Made by a program: the position numbers and the translations under genes. Positions 28,291 through 39,306 of a stretch of 64,000 nt of DNA are shown here, piece by piece. The DNA comes from Rhopalosiphum padi. Taxonomy: Eukaryota > Arthropoda > Insecta > Hemiptera > Aphididae. Within the stretch, counting starts at the first letter, position 1, and the number at the start of each line of letters is the position of its first letter. The stretch lies in assembly GCF_020882245.1 (NCBI RefSeq), contig NC_083597.1, forward strand, positions 60,118,152 through 60,182,151, given 5' to 3'. The notes beneath the pieces are model-generated. The model had not been told where the DNA came from. It saw nothing but the letters and a program-made list of their open reading frames with translations, and did no database searches.

Positions 28291-30704
28291 CGACTCGTTT
28301 GAGAACAGTATATAATATTAAAATAATATATATATATATATATATCCTCTTTAGAAAGAAAAAAAGCGGTTTTCACTTTTTTTCCGTCCGTCTATTACGG
28401 CCAAACAACTCGATTTTCATCACAGATGATTTTCATCGTTCCTTTTTAGTTTTTTTCACACATTATTATTACTACTTTTTTTTTCTTTGATGGTAAAAAG
28501 TTTTTATTATTATTATTTTTTTTTTTTTATCTCACGTCCTTTGGTAATTTATCGACAATATAATACTTTATTAATAAGTTTTGACTTCCTGAACGAAATA
28601 ACTATGTATGAGAACATATTATAAGGACCATTCGTACTTTATCTGCAACAAACCATTTGTTTTTCTTCCAGTGGTTTTTTTTTTGTTTTATTTTGTTTTA
28701 TCTCTCGACTAAGTTAGTTTTTGTAGAAAACTATAACGTATAATATCGAACGTACAAAACTTTATAGAAAACTTTTTAAATCGATGTATATGGTACCATA
28801 TTAGATAATTACTGTGTGACTAGGTGTTGAATTTATATAAAACAAACATAAAAAAAAAATAATAATAGTATTTATAAAAATCGCGTTGAGGATTTAACTT
28901 AAAGTATTTCATTGTTTGTATTTTTTTTCAAATTGAAATATTAATATATACTATTTGATTTAAATGTATCTATTATCTTGCATACTATATAATGACAAGT
29001 GTATAAATATATTAAAAACTGTCTGAACTGTTTGTATTTTATCATTTATTAATTATTTCAAAGAATACAATTATGATATCACCTTGAAAAAACATTGATG
29101 AAAATCAAAACTGATAAATTCTTGACTATCTTTAAGCAAAATTGAACAATAATATAGTAATATAGGTATTGTAATTCTTAATGTTAATTAAATAAATAAA
29201 AGTGAAAACAATTCTGTTTAAAATAAAATAAACATTGATTTTATTAAGTTTTTTTTTTTTGCAGTTTACTCTTACTTTTGAAACCATTTTATTTAGACTC
29301 GGGGTAATGAAATAATGCGATCGTTAAATATTATTGTAGCATTAACTTTTTGTTAGGTTGAATTGTACACAGTTTAATTGGGCAAACTATGTAAATATTT
29401 GTTGTTTATATATTTTTTTTTTTAAAGATAGACGATTTACAATATTTTTTAATGATATTAAAACAATATATTATTTATTTTTATACTATACATTAATATT
29501 CCTCATTTTTTTTTTTTTTTGTAAATGTGATCAAACGTTACTTACATTTTTATTATTCCCTAACATTCGTGTATAATAATAAATAATAATACACCCAAGG
29601 TTAAATATAAAATAATTATTATCAAGTATAATATATTTTTATTATAATATGTAAAAGGAAACAATAATTTTCCACGATAACAGTAATAATAATATTAATT
29701 TTATGCGATCCACACCAAATAATATAAACTAATAATTAAAATTAGTACTTCTATAATTTATACATGTTGCAGTGTACATATTATTGTATCCGTGATCCTA
29801 TTTATTTACTATAGGATATTCTGTACATGGGAAAACACAGAAATATTTCTAAACGCCCCGCGGTAACGGGATACTCATTTATCAGCCGAATTTACGGTTT
29901 GGTACAATATTATGTTGTGCGCAAACAAAGTCTTGTGAATCAATTATCATTCTATATAACGGCCCAAATTAGATAGGGTTGAATGTCATGTGCGTTTAAT
30001 GACGTCGTCGGTGGCGTGAATTTATAGCCCGGCTGAAAATTCGGGTGCTGTGGGGAAATTAGGAATGTTCGAAGAGTATTGTCATGGCACAACAATCGTA
30101 AGCTAATAATTATTATTAATAAATGGAATTTATCTCCACCGCCGCGCCACCACCGCTGGTCCGAACACACGACAACCTCCGGCAAAATTTACCCAGACGT
30201 TCGGCAGCATATTTCCCGCTGGAAAACTATTTCGAACGGCTGAGCGAGCGGGCGAGCTGTCTCGTTTCATCGCAATTACTATAATTATAATAGTATGATA
30301 TTACGAAAAATAACAACGACGTATCGGTATCGTTTATTTGTATTGTATTAAATATTATAATACGATAGTGCGACTGCCGGTCGTGTAGTGTATTCGTTAT
30401 TATTACTGTACCGCTGTAGTACGGGTACAGCGAAAAAACGTTATTTGTTTCAATAGGTATTATAGATAATTATAATATATTGTTGTACATGACTCAGCTG
30501 TATGGAACATTGAACGAGCTTAGGATGATTCACAGTAGAAAGTGTTTACTCATTTACACGCTTAGTATGTTATGTAGCTAACGCGCAAACAAAATAATCT
30601 ACCCTGTACCTATACGTAGGGATAAGTAAATTATATTATTCGCCCACGCAGATTTCGTATAAACACAACATGCAGTAATTTTGATTCATATTTTCATTTT
30701 ACAG
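28291..30704 (+). other. Intron 1 or 5' flank
   Basis: Mostly AT-rich. A second GC-rich block at about 29940-30440 contains a 54-codon plus frame (30122-30286, MEFISTAAPPPLVRTHD...) without signal-peptide character or a usable phase-1 donor; it could be an alternative promoter or untranslated exon. Confidence 0.5.
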
Positions 30705-30844
30705 AAACGCTATGCGGACCTCACGAGAAGCGATTGCTCAACGATTTATTAGACCCTTACAACACACTAGAGAGGCCAGTAGCTAATGAATCGGAGCCAC
30801 TACAACTTAGTTTCGGCCTTATGCTCATGCAAATCATAGATGTG
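30705..30844 (+). CDS. nAChRalpha6: Exon 2: N-terminal helix and start of the ligand-binding domain
   Basis: The acceptor is TTTTACAG and the donor is GTG|GTAAGT, a strong site. The exon begins with two bases that complete a split codon, then reads TLCGPHEKRLLND and DPYNTLERPVANESEPLQ and ends IIDV. GPHEKRLL and NTLERPVANESEPL are hallmark sequences of insect alpha6/alpha7 subunits and form the N-terminal helix and first beta strand of the extracellular domain. The NES tripeptide is a potential N-glycosylation site. It ends in phase 0, matching exon 3. The first split codon would be GAA if exon 1 ended in G. Confidence 0.95.
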
Positions 30845-33288
30845 GTAAGTAACATTATTAATAATTTGATTATGTAAAATTCTATTTCACAAAAATTAGC
30901 AAAATTATGGGGTGACTGAAAAATATTTTTACTATGGTATATATTTTTAATATTTTATATATCATTACAAATAAAATAGGTAATTTCAAATAAATTTGTC
31001 AAACTTTGTTAACCTAAGCTAAATTACCATAATGTAACATATGTGTGCATTATATTTGTTATTTATTGCCCGACTTAGAAATGTAGAATAACACGAAAAA
31101 AAATTTGGTTTCTAATTATTAATTAAAATTAAGTCAAGTAATGAATATTCAAAATAAACAAAATATGGTGTAAATATAATACCGTAATAACTCATCATAG
31201 TAAATATATTTAGTTATTATATGATATCATATAAATACCGTTCAATGGTTGTTGTTGGCAAATTGATATCAACATATAATATTAATCATTTTAATTGTTC
31301 AAAAATGATAACCTAAATAGTATTCAAAAATATACATGCCCCATTTAGCCTACATTCAAACTGTTCAAAGAGATGGTTAATTTTGTTTTCTTTCAGCAAG
31401 TTTTTAATTCTTTTTTTTTACTTTTATACGTGAAAATCACCTAACTTTATAATAATATGCCTTTTTTGTTGTCACCGCTGTTTTTGTTGTTGGGTTCGAT
31501 AAAAACCCGTTAAAAATGTTTCACCCAGTCCACATCGTCTGCTAGAAAAGTCTATCTCAAAGGCATGGACAAAGCGTATAATTTGTGCAGGGTGGGCCAA
31601 GCGAAGTTTAATGTTTGAAAAGTACCCGAGCAAGTTTTCTTTCTAACTTTTTATTTTTGTGATCCAAATATTTTATACAGCTGTAAAATAATAGATTAAC
31701 GTCTCGAAGATGCAGAAAAATATTTTGTATTTTTATCGAATTCAATATAATAGCATATTTTAAATGCATTGTATGTCAGGTAAGCAGATTTAGATAAGAT
31801 TTTTTTTTGTCGTGATTCTAAGTTTCTAACCCATATTATAGTCATTTGAATAAACAACACGTAGGTATATAAATCCAACGAAAATTCGAAAATTGTATTG
31901 ACCCGAAAATTTAATTTTTTAATAGATTCATAGTAAAATTTTTATTCCAAAAATTTACAAGTTCATAGATTATTATTTAAATATATATATAAATATATAT
32001 ATATATACATTTATTATTATTATTTAAAAAATTAGAGTACCTACTAATGTTTGTGTGGGTTAAAACTAAAAACCATTATTTTTAAAAAAAATTTCAGTGG
32101 TTACACAAAGTTAGTTTTAAACCGTTGGTAACAATAAACTTAAGTTAATAATTAAAATTACAAAATGTAATTTATCAAATATCATAATATAATACAATCA
32201 CAAATTTAATATTATAATTTAAATTGAAAATATTTCTCAAACACAAATACATTTAGAAGTTTAGTTCAACTTAAAAATAGTTTACTCATTTACATATAGT
32301 AAATATAATTAAATATTAAGTTATTTTTTTCGATTAAAATTAAACTTTATAGGTATTACAACTAATAACTAAACTAACCTTACCTTTTAAGCCTTACATA
32401 ATAATATTTGTAATTTATTTGTATATCTACCGATTAGTTTAATCTTTTAATTATTTTTATTTGATATTAATACTAGTTAATGTGTGTTTCATAGTTTATT
32501 TTGGCAATTTAGATGTAAATATTCTATAAAATAATCGTTATCGATTATCAAAACTAATTTAAAAATAAATGTGTCGTGTATCTAACGTAAAGTTACTGAG
32601 GTAAATTGTAAGTGCATTTGAACTTTAATACTGCACGTCGCAAGGATTATCAAAGAAGTCTCAAATTCATTTGACAAATGCTAAATATTTTATATTTTGG
32701 TCACGAATATTTTATCCTAGCTCAAGTATAGAAAATAATTCAAGATTTTTACCCAACTGGCTTTGCAATATATTACCTATGGTAAATTTTAAATAAGGGG
32801 AAAAACTAGTATTTTAAGAATAAGTTAGGAGGGCACTTATTTCACTGAGTGTATCCAAAAGAGCAAAGGGGACACGAGGACAGTTTAATAAAACATTCCT
32901 AAGGTATATTTATATTTTTTTGCAGTCCGTCACCACCCTTTTCTACCGAAAAAAGGAAGGGCTGTTTAAAATTTATGTATTCGTCCTCAGAGTGTAAACG
33001 TCAGTTACCCCGGTTACCTAGCATTCTGAATGTAAATTTATCGACCTCTTTTAAAAGGGGTTGGAAAACATAATATTTATATCTATAGGTAGGTACATAG
33101 ATAAATTTTTGTACAGTTGAATTATTTGGTATCGACAGAGAGTTTGTGAAACGCAAATACCAGTCCATAAATGAATCTAAGTTTCTTTCTTTATTTAAAT
33201 TTATCCAAAATAGCATGATTAAAGCTAATCATAATACGATACTCTAAACAATAATTTTTACTAATGCCTACATATTTATTTGTTTCAG
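30845..33288 (+). other. Intron 2
   Basis: A 2444-nt AT-rich intron with GTAAGT...TTTCAG ends. No second copy of exon 3 was found in it. A moderately GC-richer patch lies around 31480-31640. Confidence 0.85.
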
Positions 33289-33333
33289 GATGAAAAGAAT
33301 CAGCTGTTGATTACCAACATGTGGTTAAAATTG
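33289..33333 (+). CDS. nAChRalpha6: Exon 3: 45-nt exon of the ligand-binding domain
   Basis: A 45-nt exon between TTTGTTTCAG and GTAAGC encodes DEKNQLLITNMWLKL, the conserved loop D-side strand of insect alpha6/alpha7. It is phase 0 at both ends, so its removal would keep the frame. In Drosophila Dalpha6 this exon exists in two mutually exclusive copies (3a and 3b). Reading introns 2 and 3 here I found only this copy. The ITN(M)WLKL form is closer to the copy with ITN than to the one reading TTNAWLNL. Confidence 0.95.
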
Positions 33334-35826
33334 GTAAGCATATTTTGAGTAACTACCATATATTATATTTAACAAAAAAAAAAATTAATACAAATGAAAT
33401 TTAACTTGAGATATGTAAAATAAAATGCGTAAACGAAAATATACATAAATAAAATAATAAATTACGCACTGCGATTTACGATTATTATGTAAATAATCAT
33501 ACGTAAAATAAATATTTTGTCATTTTTATACTAAATGCAATTTAGTTGAAGTACGTCATAAATTTTGCCGAGACTTATTCAAAATTACAAGATTTTATGC
33601 CTTTGGCATAAAACTTTAGTAAGTCTCAGTTGTTTTAATTTATATGAAATGGAACGTTTCATTGTTTGTCTTCTAATCTTAACTTTGCGCAAAACAGTTC
33701 TATATACTACAATATTGCGCCCACGGATTGGGTTTACAATATAAACGAAAAAGGAAATTAAAATATTTTTTGTGTAATATACAGCCGAAAAAAAATCGTT
33801 TAAATAAAAAGGAGGTTTTCTTGAATAAAAATATTTACCAAGATATTATTCATTAATAAACCATGATATTCACAATTATCATAGAGCTTATTAAACTTAT
33901 TAAATATATTCAAAATAAGCAAGCCACTTAATTTTTTATTTATTATTAAAACTTGGATGTGCCTCCATGAAGATAAATATGTTTTAATAAATTAATAAAT
34001 ACGCAAATATTAATGAATTTAATTTCTAAATATTAATAGCAACACATAAATAATAATAATACATTGTTATGATCTCATAATTCCCTGTTTATAAATCATA
34101 ATTAAATTATGAATTCCGATATTATTATATATTTAGGTAGGTGCGTATTTTGTTATTTTTAATAATGTTGTAAAATATACATTTTATTTTACAAGACGGA
34201 CCAATTCTATTTTAAAATAAATAGCATATAATGCTTTTGTTGGGTTATTTTTTTTATTTTTAACCTGATAAGTATCACGTGGACTATGGAGGAACATATT
34301 ATTTTTAAACGTTCCTTCAGAGTATACAATATAATATATACCTCAATATACTGTATAGTGTATAATAACGAGACCAAATGTGGAATGAAGTTTTTAACAG
34401 CCTCTCGCGCGTAGGTACAAAAGAAAAAACCCATAGATTCTTTAATAATGCACAAATGTACCTCAAAATGGTGGTTTCAAGTTAAACACTTCGATTCTTA
34501 GAGCTTAGAGAAAATCTATAGTTAGAGTAAGTGTACTTTACGTGTTGTATACATGTATATAGTTACGCGCGTTTACTCCAAGCGGTTTTCAAACAAATAC
34601 AAAAAGTTTTGTCCTCTTGATTAATGTAATGTGCAATCATATATATTCATATAGATTTACAGACCATTTGTCATGATTTTTATTTTTTAGTCTTTTCACC
34701 TAAAGTCATAAAAATGGATAGTAACATAAACGATTAATCACACAAGTGGTGCGACTAAGTGACAAATAAAGAACAAAAAAAGTGAGACTCTGTATAAGCA
34801 TCCGTGATTGCAATGTAAACCAATTTAATGAAATAAAAAAACGCTAAACAAAATACACTATTTCGAAGTGCATATAATATACTTTATAAACGTTTTTGTT
34901 TTTTATTCATAATTAAAAATAAACGAACGAAAACTTTAAATTTATATTTGTTTGTTTTTTACTAAGTATTAAAATATAATTTGTCACACGAAAAAACATA
35001 ATTAAAAATATACATCAACACCTGTATTATTATGAATCACTTAACCCTTTTTAATGTATAAAGTTTATCTATGTTTTATGTATAGGTATAAAGGTATTCC
35101 AAAAAAAAAACTTATTTAAGAAATTTAAAATGAGGGTACCTTCTCATTTTTTTTCAAGTAATATTAAAAAATAATTTTTGTGAAAATATAGACCCGATTA
35201 CTATCCCCTTCACGTACTAAAAAAGTTAAATTATAGCAATTATAGCATACAGAAAAATGTCATTAAATCACCCAGCTATTAATATTATTGAAATTTTTTC
35301 CATATTAATTACTCGTATGATATTATTTTTTTTATAAAAATATATAGTATGATAAGTTCAATGATACCTCAATGCATTTACGCGACCAAACTATTGTTGA
35401 GCGCAATATTTAATTATAAATAAAAAAATTTCTATGTATTCATTTATACTGTTATTTTTTTATAAATATTTATAGACTTATAGTCCTCCTAGAAATATTA
35501 TAGTCTATCCCAACTTCTAAGAACTTCTCATAACCACTTCTGATTTCTTGGTTTTACTATTTTCTACAAAAGACGACAATTTATACATAGAATATAGATC
35601 TAAATATTTTAATTTTCCATTAACTTCATGGCTTATAATAAAAAAATAAACATTTAATTTAAATAACCCATATAATCTATACATATAAAAATGTATATAA
35701 TTAATATAATATTATTGATATATATAAATATGATTTAGTATTTTAAGAACTAGAATTATACATTATACACACGTTACACACGTAATTATTAAATGTATCA
35801 TTAAAACGTTTTTAATTTAAATTTAG
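33334..35826 (+). other. Intron 3
   Basis: A 2493-nt intron, GTAAGC...TTTAG. It holds a two-part stem-loop at 33570-33627. No alternative exon 3 copy seen. Confidence 0.85.
33570..33627 (+). repeat. Two-part intronic stem-loop
   Basis: An outer pair GAGACTTA (33570-33577) / TAAGTCTC (33620-33627) encloses an inner pair TTTTATGCC (33593-33601) / GGCATAAAA (33605-33613) with a 3-nt loop. All 17 pairs are perfect. It lies 237 nt after exon 3. Function unknown; it could be a small foldback repeat or an RNA hairpin. Confidence 0.5.
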
Positions 35827-35936
35827 GAATGGAATGACGTCAACCTCAGGTGGAACCACAGTGACTACGGCGGTGTGAAAGATTTGAGAATACCACCACA
35901 CAAGATATGGAAACCAGATATGCTCATGTATAATAG
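35827..35936 (+). CDS. nAChRalpha6: Exon 4: ligand-binding domain with loop A
   Basis: The acceptor is TTTAAATTTAG and the donor is AATAG|GTTAGT. It encodes EWNDVNLRWNHSDYGG, then VKDLRIPPHKIWKPDMLMYN, ending two bases into a serine codon. WNHS carries a potential N-glycosylation sequon. The WKPD...YN segment is loop A of the acetylcholine site on the principal face. The phase (0 in, 2 out) agrees with exons 3 and 5. Confidence 0.96.
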
Positions 35937-36039
35937 GTTAGTACACATATTAAATTCTATGCCTACACATAAACAACACAACCTGAGTGGTGTATTTTAA
36001 CGTTATTACAGTATTATGCACAGTAATAGAATATTTTAA

Positions 36040-37120
36040 AATGTAATAACCGACTGTATGACAATATTATAGTTAATAAACATCACGTGTTTATCTTTAA
36101 TAGTTTTAAATGCTTTGATAGCGAAAATGATTACACAATGTGAAATAAGTCGAGTCGAACTTGAGTGACTAGACCTTGATGGTTTCTGGATGATCGAGCA
36201 AAGAATGGCTTTAAGAAGAGTAGAATTTATTGGAGAATGATGCATACGAAATTTGTATTGCTTCCAAAATAGTTTAATGATATTCATGGATTGTGAATAC
36301 TGAAGACAAAGATGCCAACAGTCTTTAGTGATGTACAGTATATACACATACATCCAATGTAAAAATCGGAGAACTTAGAGTATTTTGTTTTTAGCTTATT
36401 GCGATTAGTTTAGTTTAAATTCAAACTCAAAATTACGTAGAAAAAATAAATAATTTTCTTTGAATAGTAAAAAAAAAAAAACATAAGTCAAGGAAGGGTT
36501 GCTTTTTTTCTTCTTCTTGATGGTCGTGTAATAGAGCCATAAAACAAACTCAAGACAGTTGAACAGGATCTTGATTGTCGATTTATAGGGTGATTCTCGA
36601 GAGAACTTTAATAACCCGTGTTTATAATAAGAATATAGCATTGAAAAAGTTGCAAACAAAATTGTCTATTTACTATTATGTCGAAACGTAAGGGATATAA
36701 AAGATAAGAGACAAAATTAATGCGATAAAGTTTGAGAACCAACCGAGTGTAAATAGTTAAGGATATAGTGGATGCATATGTATATAACACATACAAGTTT
36801 GACCGAACAAAATGGAACAACAAGCCACAGAAATAATATGAGTTAAAATAAATCATTCGAAAAGTATAGAGAAGTTTTCTAATAGAAGTGACATCAGAAT
36901 AGCTATGAACTAAAGAAGTTTGAGCGAAATTGAAAGATTTGTGTATGAAAAAACATAGTCTAAAATACTGTTGTGGCGTTCCACGAAAACACACTCATCC
37001 ACTTTTCTTAGAAGGTTTTTTCAGAATTACTAATCAAAGACAATGTAATGAATGTTTGATGACATCCGTCCGTTATAATTCGCAGTATTATATAAGATTA
37101 CATAATTCAGACTAAAAAAC
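36040..37120. pseudogene. Possible decayed element or gene fragment in intron 4
   Basis: About 1.1 kb with long open stretches on both strands and protein-like plus-strand pieces separated by stops, for example DGFWMIEQRMALRRVEFIGE near 36180, IKFENQPSVNS near 36730 and RSLSEIERFVYEKT near 36915. The minus strand has a 128-codon frame (36608-36994) with a transmembrane-like composition. I recognise no family. It may be an old mobile element; confidence is low. Confidence 0.2.
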
Positions 37121-38385
37121 GACTAAAATAAAACAAAAGCAATCACTTGCTATTAAAATTAATCAATTGAATAAATATTTAATCAGTGGTGGATCATAAA
37201 AAAGTAGTATTTGATAGGGTAACTATCCCCTCCACCATACGTCATATTGTAATATAGATAAATAGTGAACATCAAAGGCATATACATTTATTAGTTTAAA
37301 CATATGTATAAATTGAACTATGGCATATAAATTGTAAGTAATTGATAAATTAATTATGAGAAATATTTGATCGAGACACCGTGACATATATTAAATAAAC
37401 GTCCCTATAAGATCTTATTAAAATATGTAATACTAAAGTAATTTAAAATTGTGGCTGAAAAATAGAATAACAGAAGAAACATTGTACTAAATGCAAAATT
37501 GTAATCATAATTTATGACATTCAAACAAACTAGATATGAAGTTATTGACCGTTTTCAAATATTTTGTTAGTTTTACAATGACGAATGCTTTTATTATTAT
37601 AATTATTTAACTGTATTTATTTTTATTTTTAATCTTGAATAGTGAACTTATTAACTAATCTTGACTATTATTGTATTAAAAACTGTTAAATTATTACTGG
37701 GATTTCATTATACAATAAAATCTTTCTACTAAACGTCTAAATAGAAATAGAAATTACATTAACATTATATTATATTACAAATTAAATATGAATAAATAAA
37801 ACAAAACTTCTCTAAAAATCTGTAGAACGAGCGACCAACTATTAGATAGTATAAAGTAAGCATTTATTTCAGTCAGTTAAAAATACTAAAAATCATGATC
37901 ATGACAATTTTATTTAGTTGTATTTGATATATTATAATTATTAACCACATCCTTGCTCTTGAATGATTCCTGGAACTACTATTATATTCAATAAATTTTA
38001 ATTTAAGTCTTATTAAATTAATTTGCTTATCCAATAATAAATAATGTATTCACTAATTTTCATTTATTTTAAAACGTCAATGAAAAAGATACCTAATGTC
38101 TAATTACATAATATCAAATGGGTCGTTTGATTAAATCAATACCTGTAGGTACTACAGTTATTAGGGATAAATGAGATATTAATATATTATTGTAGTAAAT
38201 TTAAAACCCATATTCACACATGTGTGATATAGCTACGCTTAAACTTTTAATCTGTAAAACGATATTACGAATACATAATTAATAATCCAATTCGGCAATT
38301 CCTATTACTGAACAAAATACATTTTCAAACTGATTCAACTGCAATTTTATTGTCTGAAACCAATATTAATTGTTATATGTCGAAA

Positions 38386-38416
38386 AAACAAACAAACAAA
38401 CAAACAAACAAACAAA
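38386..38416 (+). repeat. (CAAA)n microsatellite
   Basis: About seven CAAA units in intron 4, some 155 nt before exon 5. Confidence 0.85.
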
Positions 38417-38570
38417 ACTAAACATAAAATCATTTCAATTACTTTTCGCCAAATAAATAAATATGTATTTCCCGTGCTATTCAAAAGTGTTATTTTGAAA
38501 AACTTTTAACTATGTACGTAATATTATATATCACACCGGTGTGTAAATTGTCTCTGAACTGTGTGTTTAG

Positions 38571-38751
38571 CGCTGATGAAGGTTTCGACGGCACGTACGC
38601 AACCAACGTGGTAGTAAACAGCAATGGTAGCTGTGTATTCATACCACCGGGAATATTCAAGAGTACGTGCAAGATCGATATCACGTGGTTCCCCTTCGAC
38701 GATCAAAAGTGTGATATGAAATTTGGCAGTTGGACATACGACGGATTTCAG
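38571..38751 (+). CDS. nAChRalpha6: Exon 5: Cys-loop and loop B
   Basis: The acceptor is TGTGTTTAG and the donor is TTTCAG|GTAAAC. The exon completes a serine codon and encodes ADEGFDGTYATNVVV, an NGS sequon, PPGIFKSTC, and the complete 15-residue Cys-loop CKIDITWFPFDDQKC, then loop B in GSWTYDGFQ. The two loop cysteines and the loop B tryptophan are intact. In Drosophila Dalpha6 this region is subject to A-to-I RNA editing; whether that holds here cannot be read from genomic sequence. It ends in phase 0. Confidence 0.97.
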
Positions 38752-39230
38752 GTAAACTCCACCGAACACGGTTTAGAACTATATCGTTTTTCACCGAAAC
38801 AATTTCGCGGCGTTTCGTTTATTCCGTCCGTCATAATATTATTTTCATCGAACGCGACAAATGACCGGCTAGTTTTCGTGTGGTCACAACTATTTTAACG
38901 TAATTAAACGTATGTAAGCGTCCATCGTATTTATTAAGCATTTAATGTATTAAAAATTATCGACTGTATAATGTACAATGTTGAAAACGTGAAACAATAG
39001 CTTACCTCACCACTTTCACGGGGGAAAGTTTTTTTTTATTTCTATCCTTGTGTCTATAAAATAGAAAATAGGGTAAATATGATGAATAAATTTAATTGGT
39101 TTTCTGATGGTTCAGATTTTTTAACAATCTAAAGAATATGTAGATATTATAATTATGACGCTAATTACATATACGATGCATTTTAGTAGCTTTATTTTGC
39201 TAATAAAATCGTTTTTATTATCTATTTTAG
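38752..39230 (+). other. Intron 5
   Basis: A 479-nt intron, GTAAAC...TTTTAG, the shortest before the alternative cluster. The first 130 nt are open in the exon 5 frame, so retention would add a short tail and then stop. Confidence 0.9.
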
Positions 39231-39306
39231 TTGGACCTTCAACTCCAAGATGATAATGGAGGAGACATCAGTGGTTTTATTACTAATGGTGAATGGGACC
39301 TGCTTG
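39231..39306 (+). CDS. nAChRalpha6: Exon 6: ligand-binding domain, last constant exon before the alternative cluster
   Basis: The acceptor is CTATTTTAG and the donor is CTTG|GTGAGC. It encodes LDLQLQDDNGGDISGF and ITNGEWDLL and ends one base into a glycine codon. The LDLQLQD and NGEWDLLG motifs are typical of the beta8-beta9 region of insect alpha6/alpha7. It is the upstream splicing partner of both exon 7 copies, since each of those starts with two bases that complete the glycine codon. A long inverted repeat lies about 110 nt downstream. Confidence 0.96.

Larger units (their letters stand above)
35937..38570 (+). other. Intron 4
   Basis: A 2634-nt intron, GTTAGT...TTTAG. The stretch 36040-37120 has less AT-biased composition and is described separately. 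A (CAAA)n microsatellite lies at about 38386-38416. Confidence 0.85.

Noticed and set aside
30122..30286. ATG frame MEFISTAAPPP... considered as exon 1
   Set aside because: It has no signal-peptide character, and the possible donor in the right phase would create a stop codon at the junction with exon 2.
36608..36994. 128-codon minus-strand frame considered as a membrane receptor gene
   Set aside because: No family motif, no companion exons, and a composition that fits antisense of decayed sequence.
38490..38769. Antisense open frames over exon 5
   Set aside because: They are shadows of the coding exon with no family resemblance.
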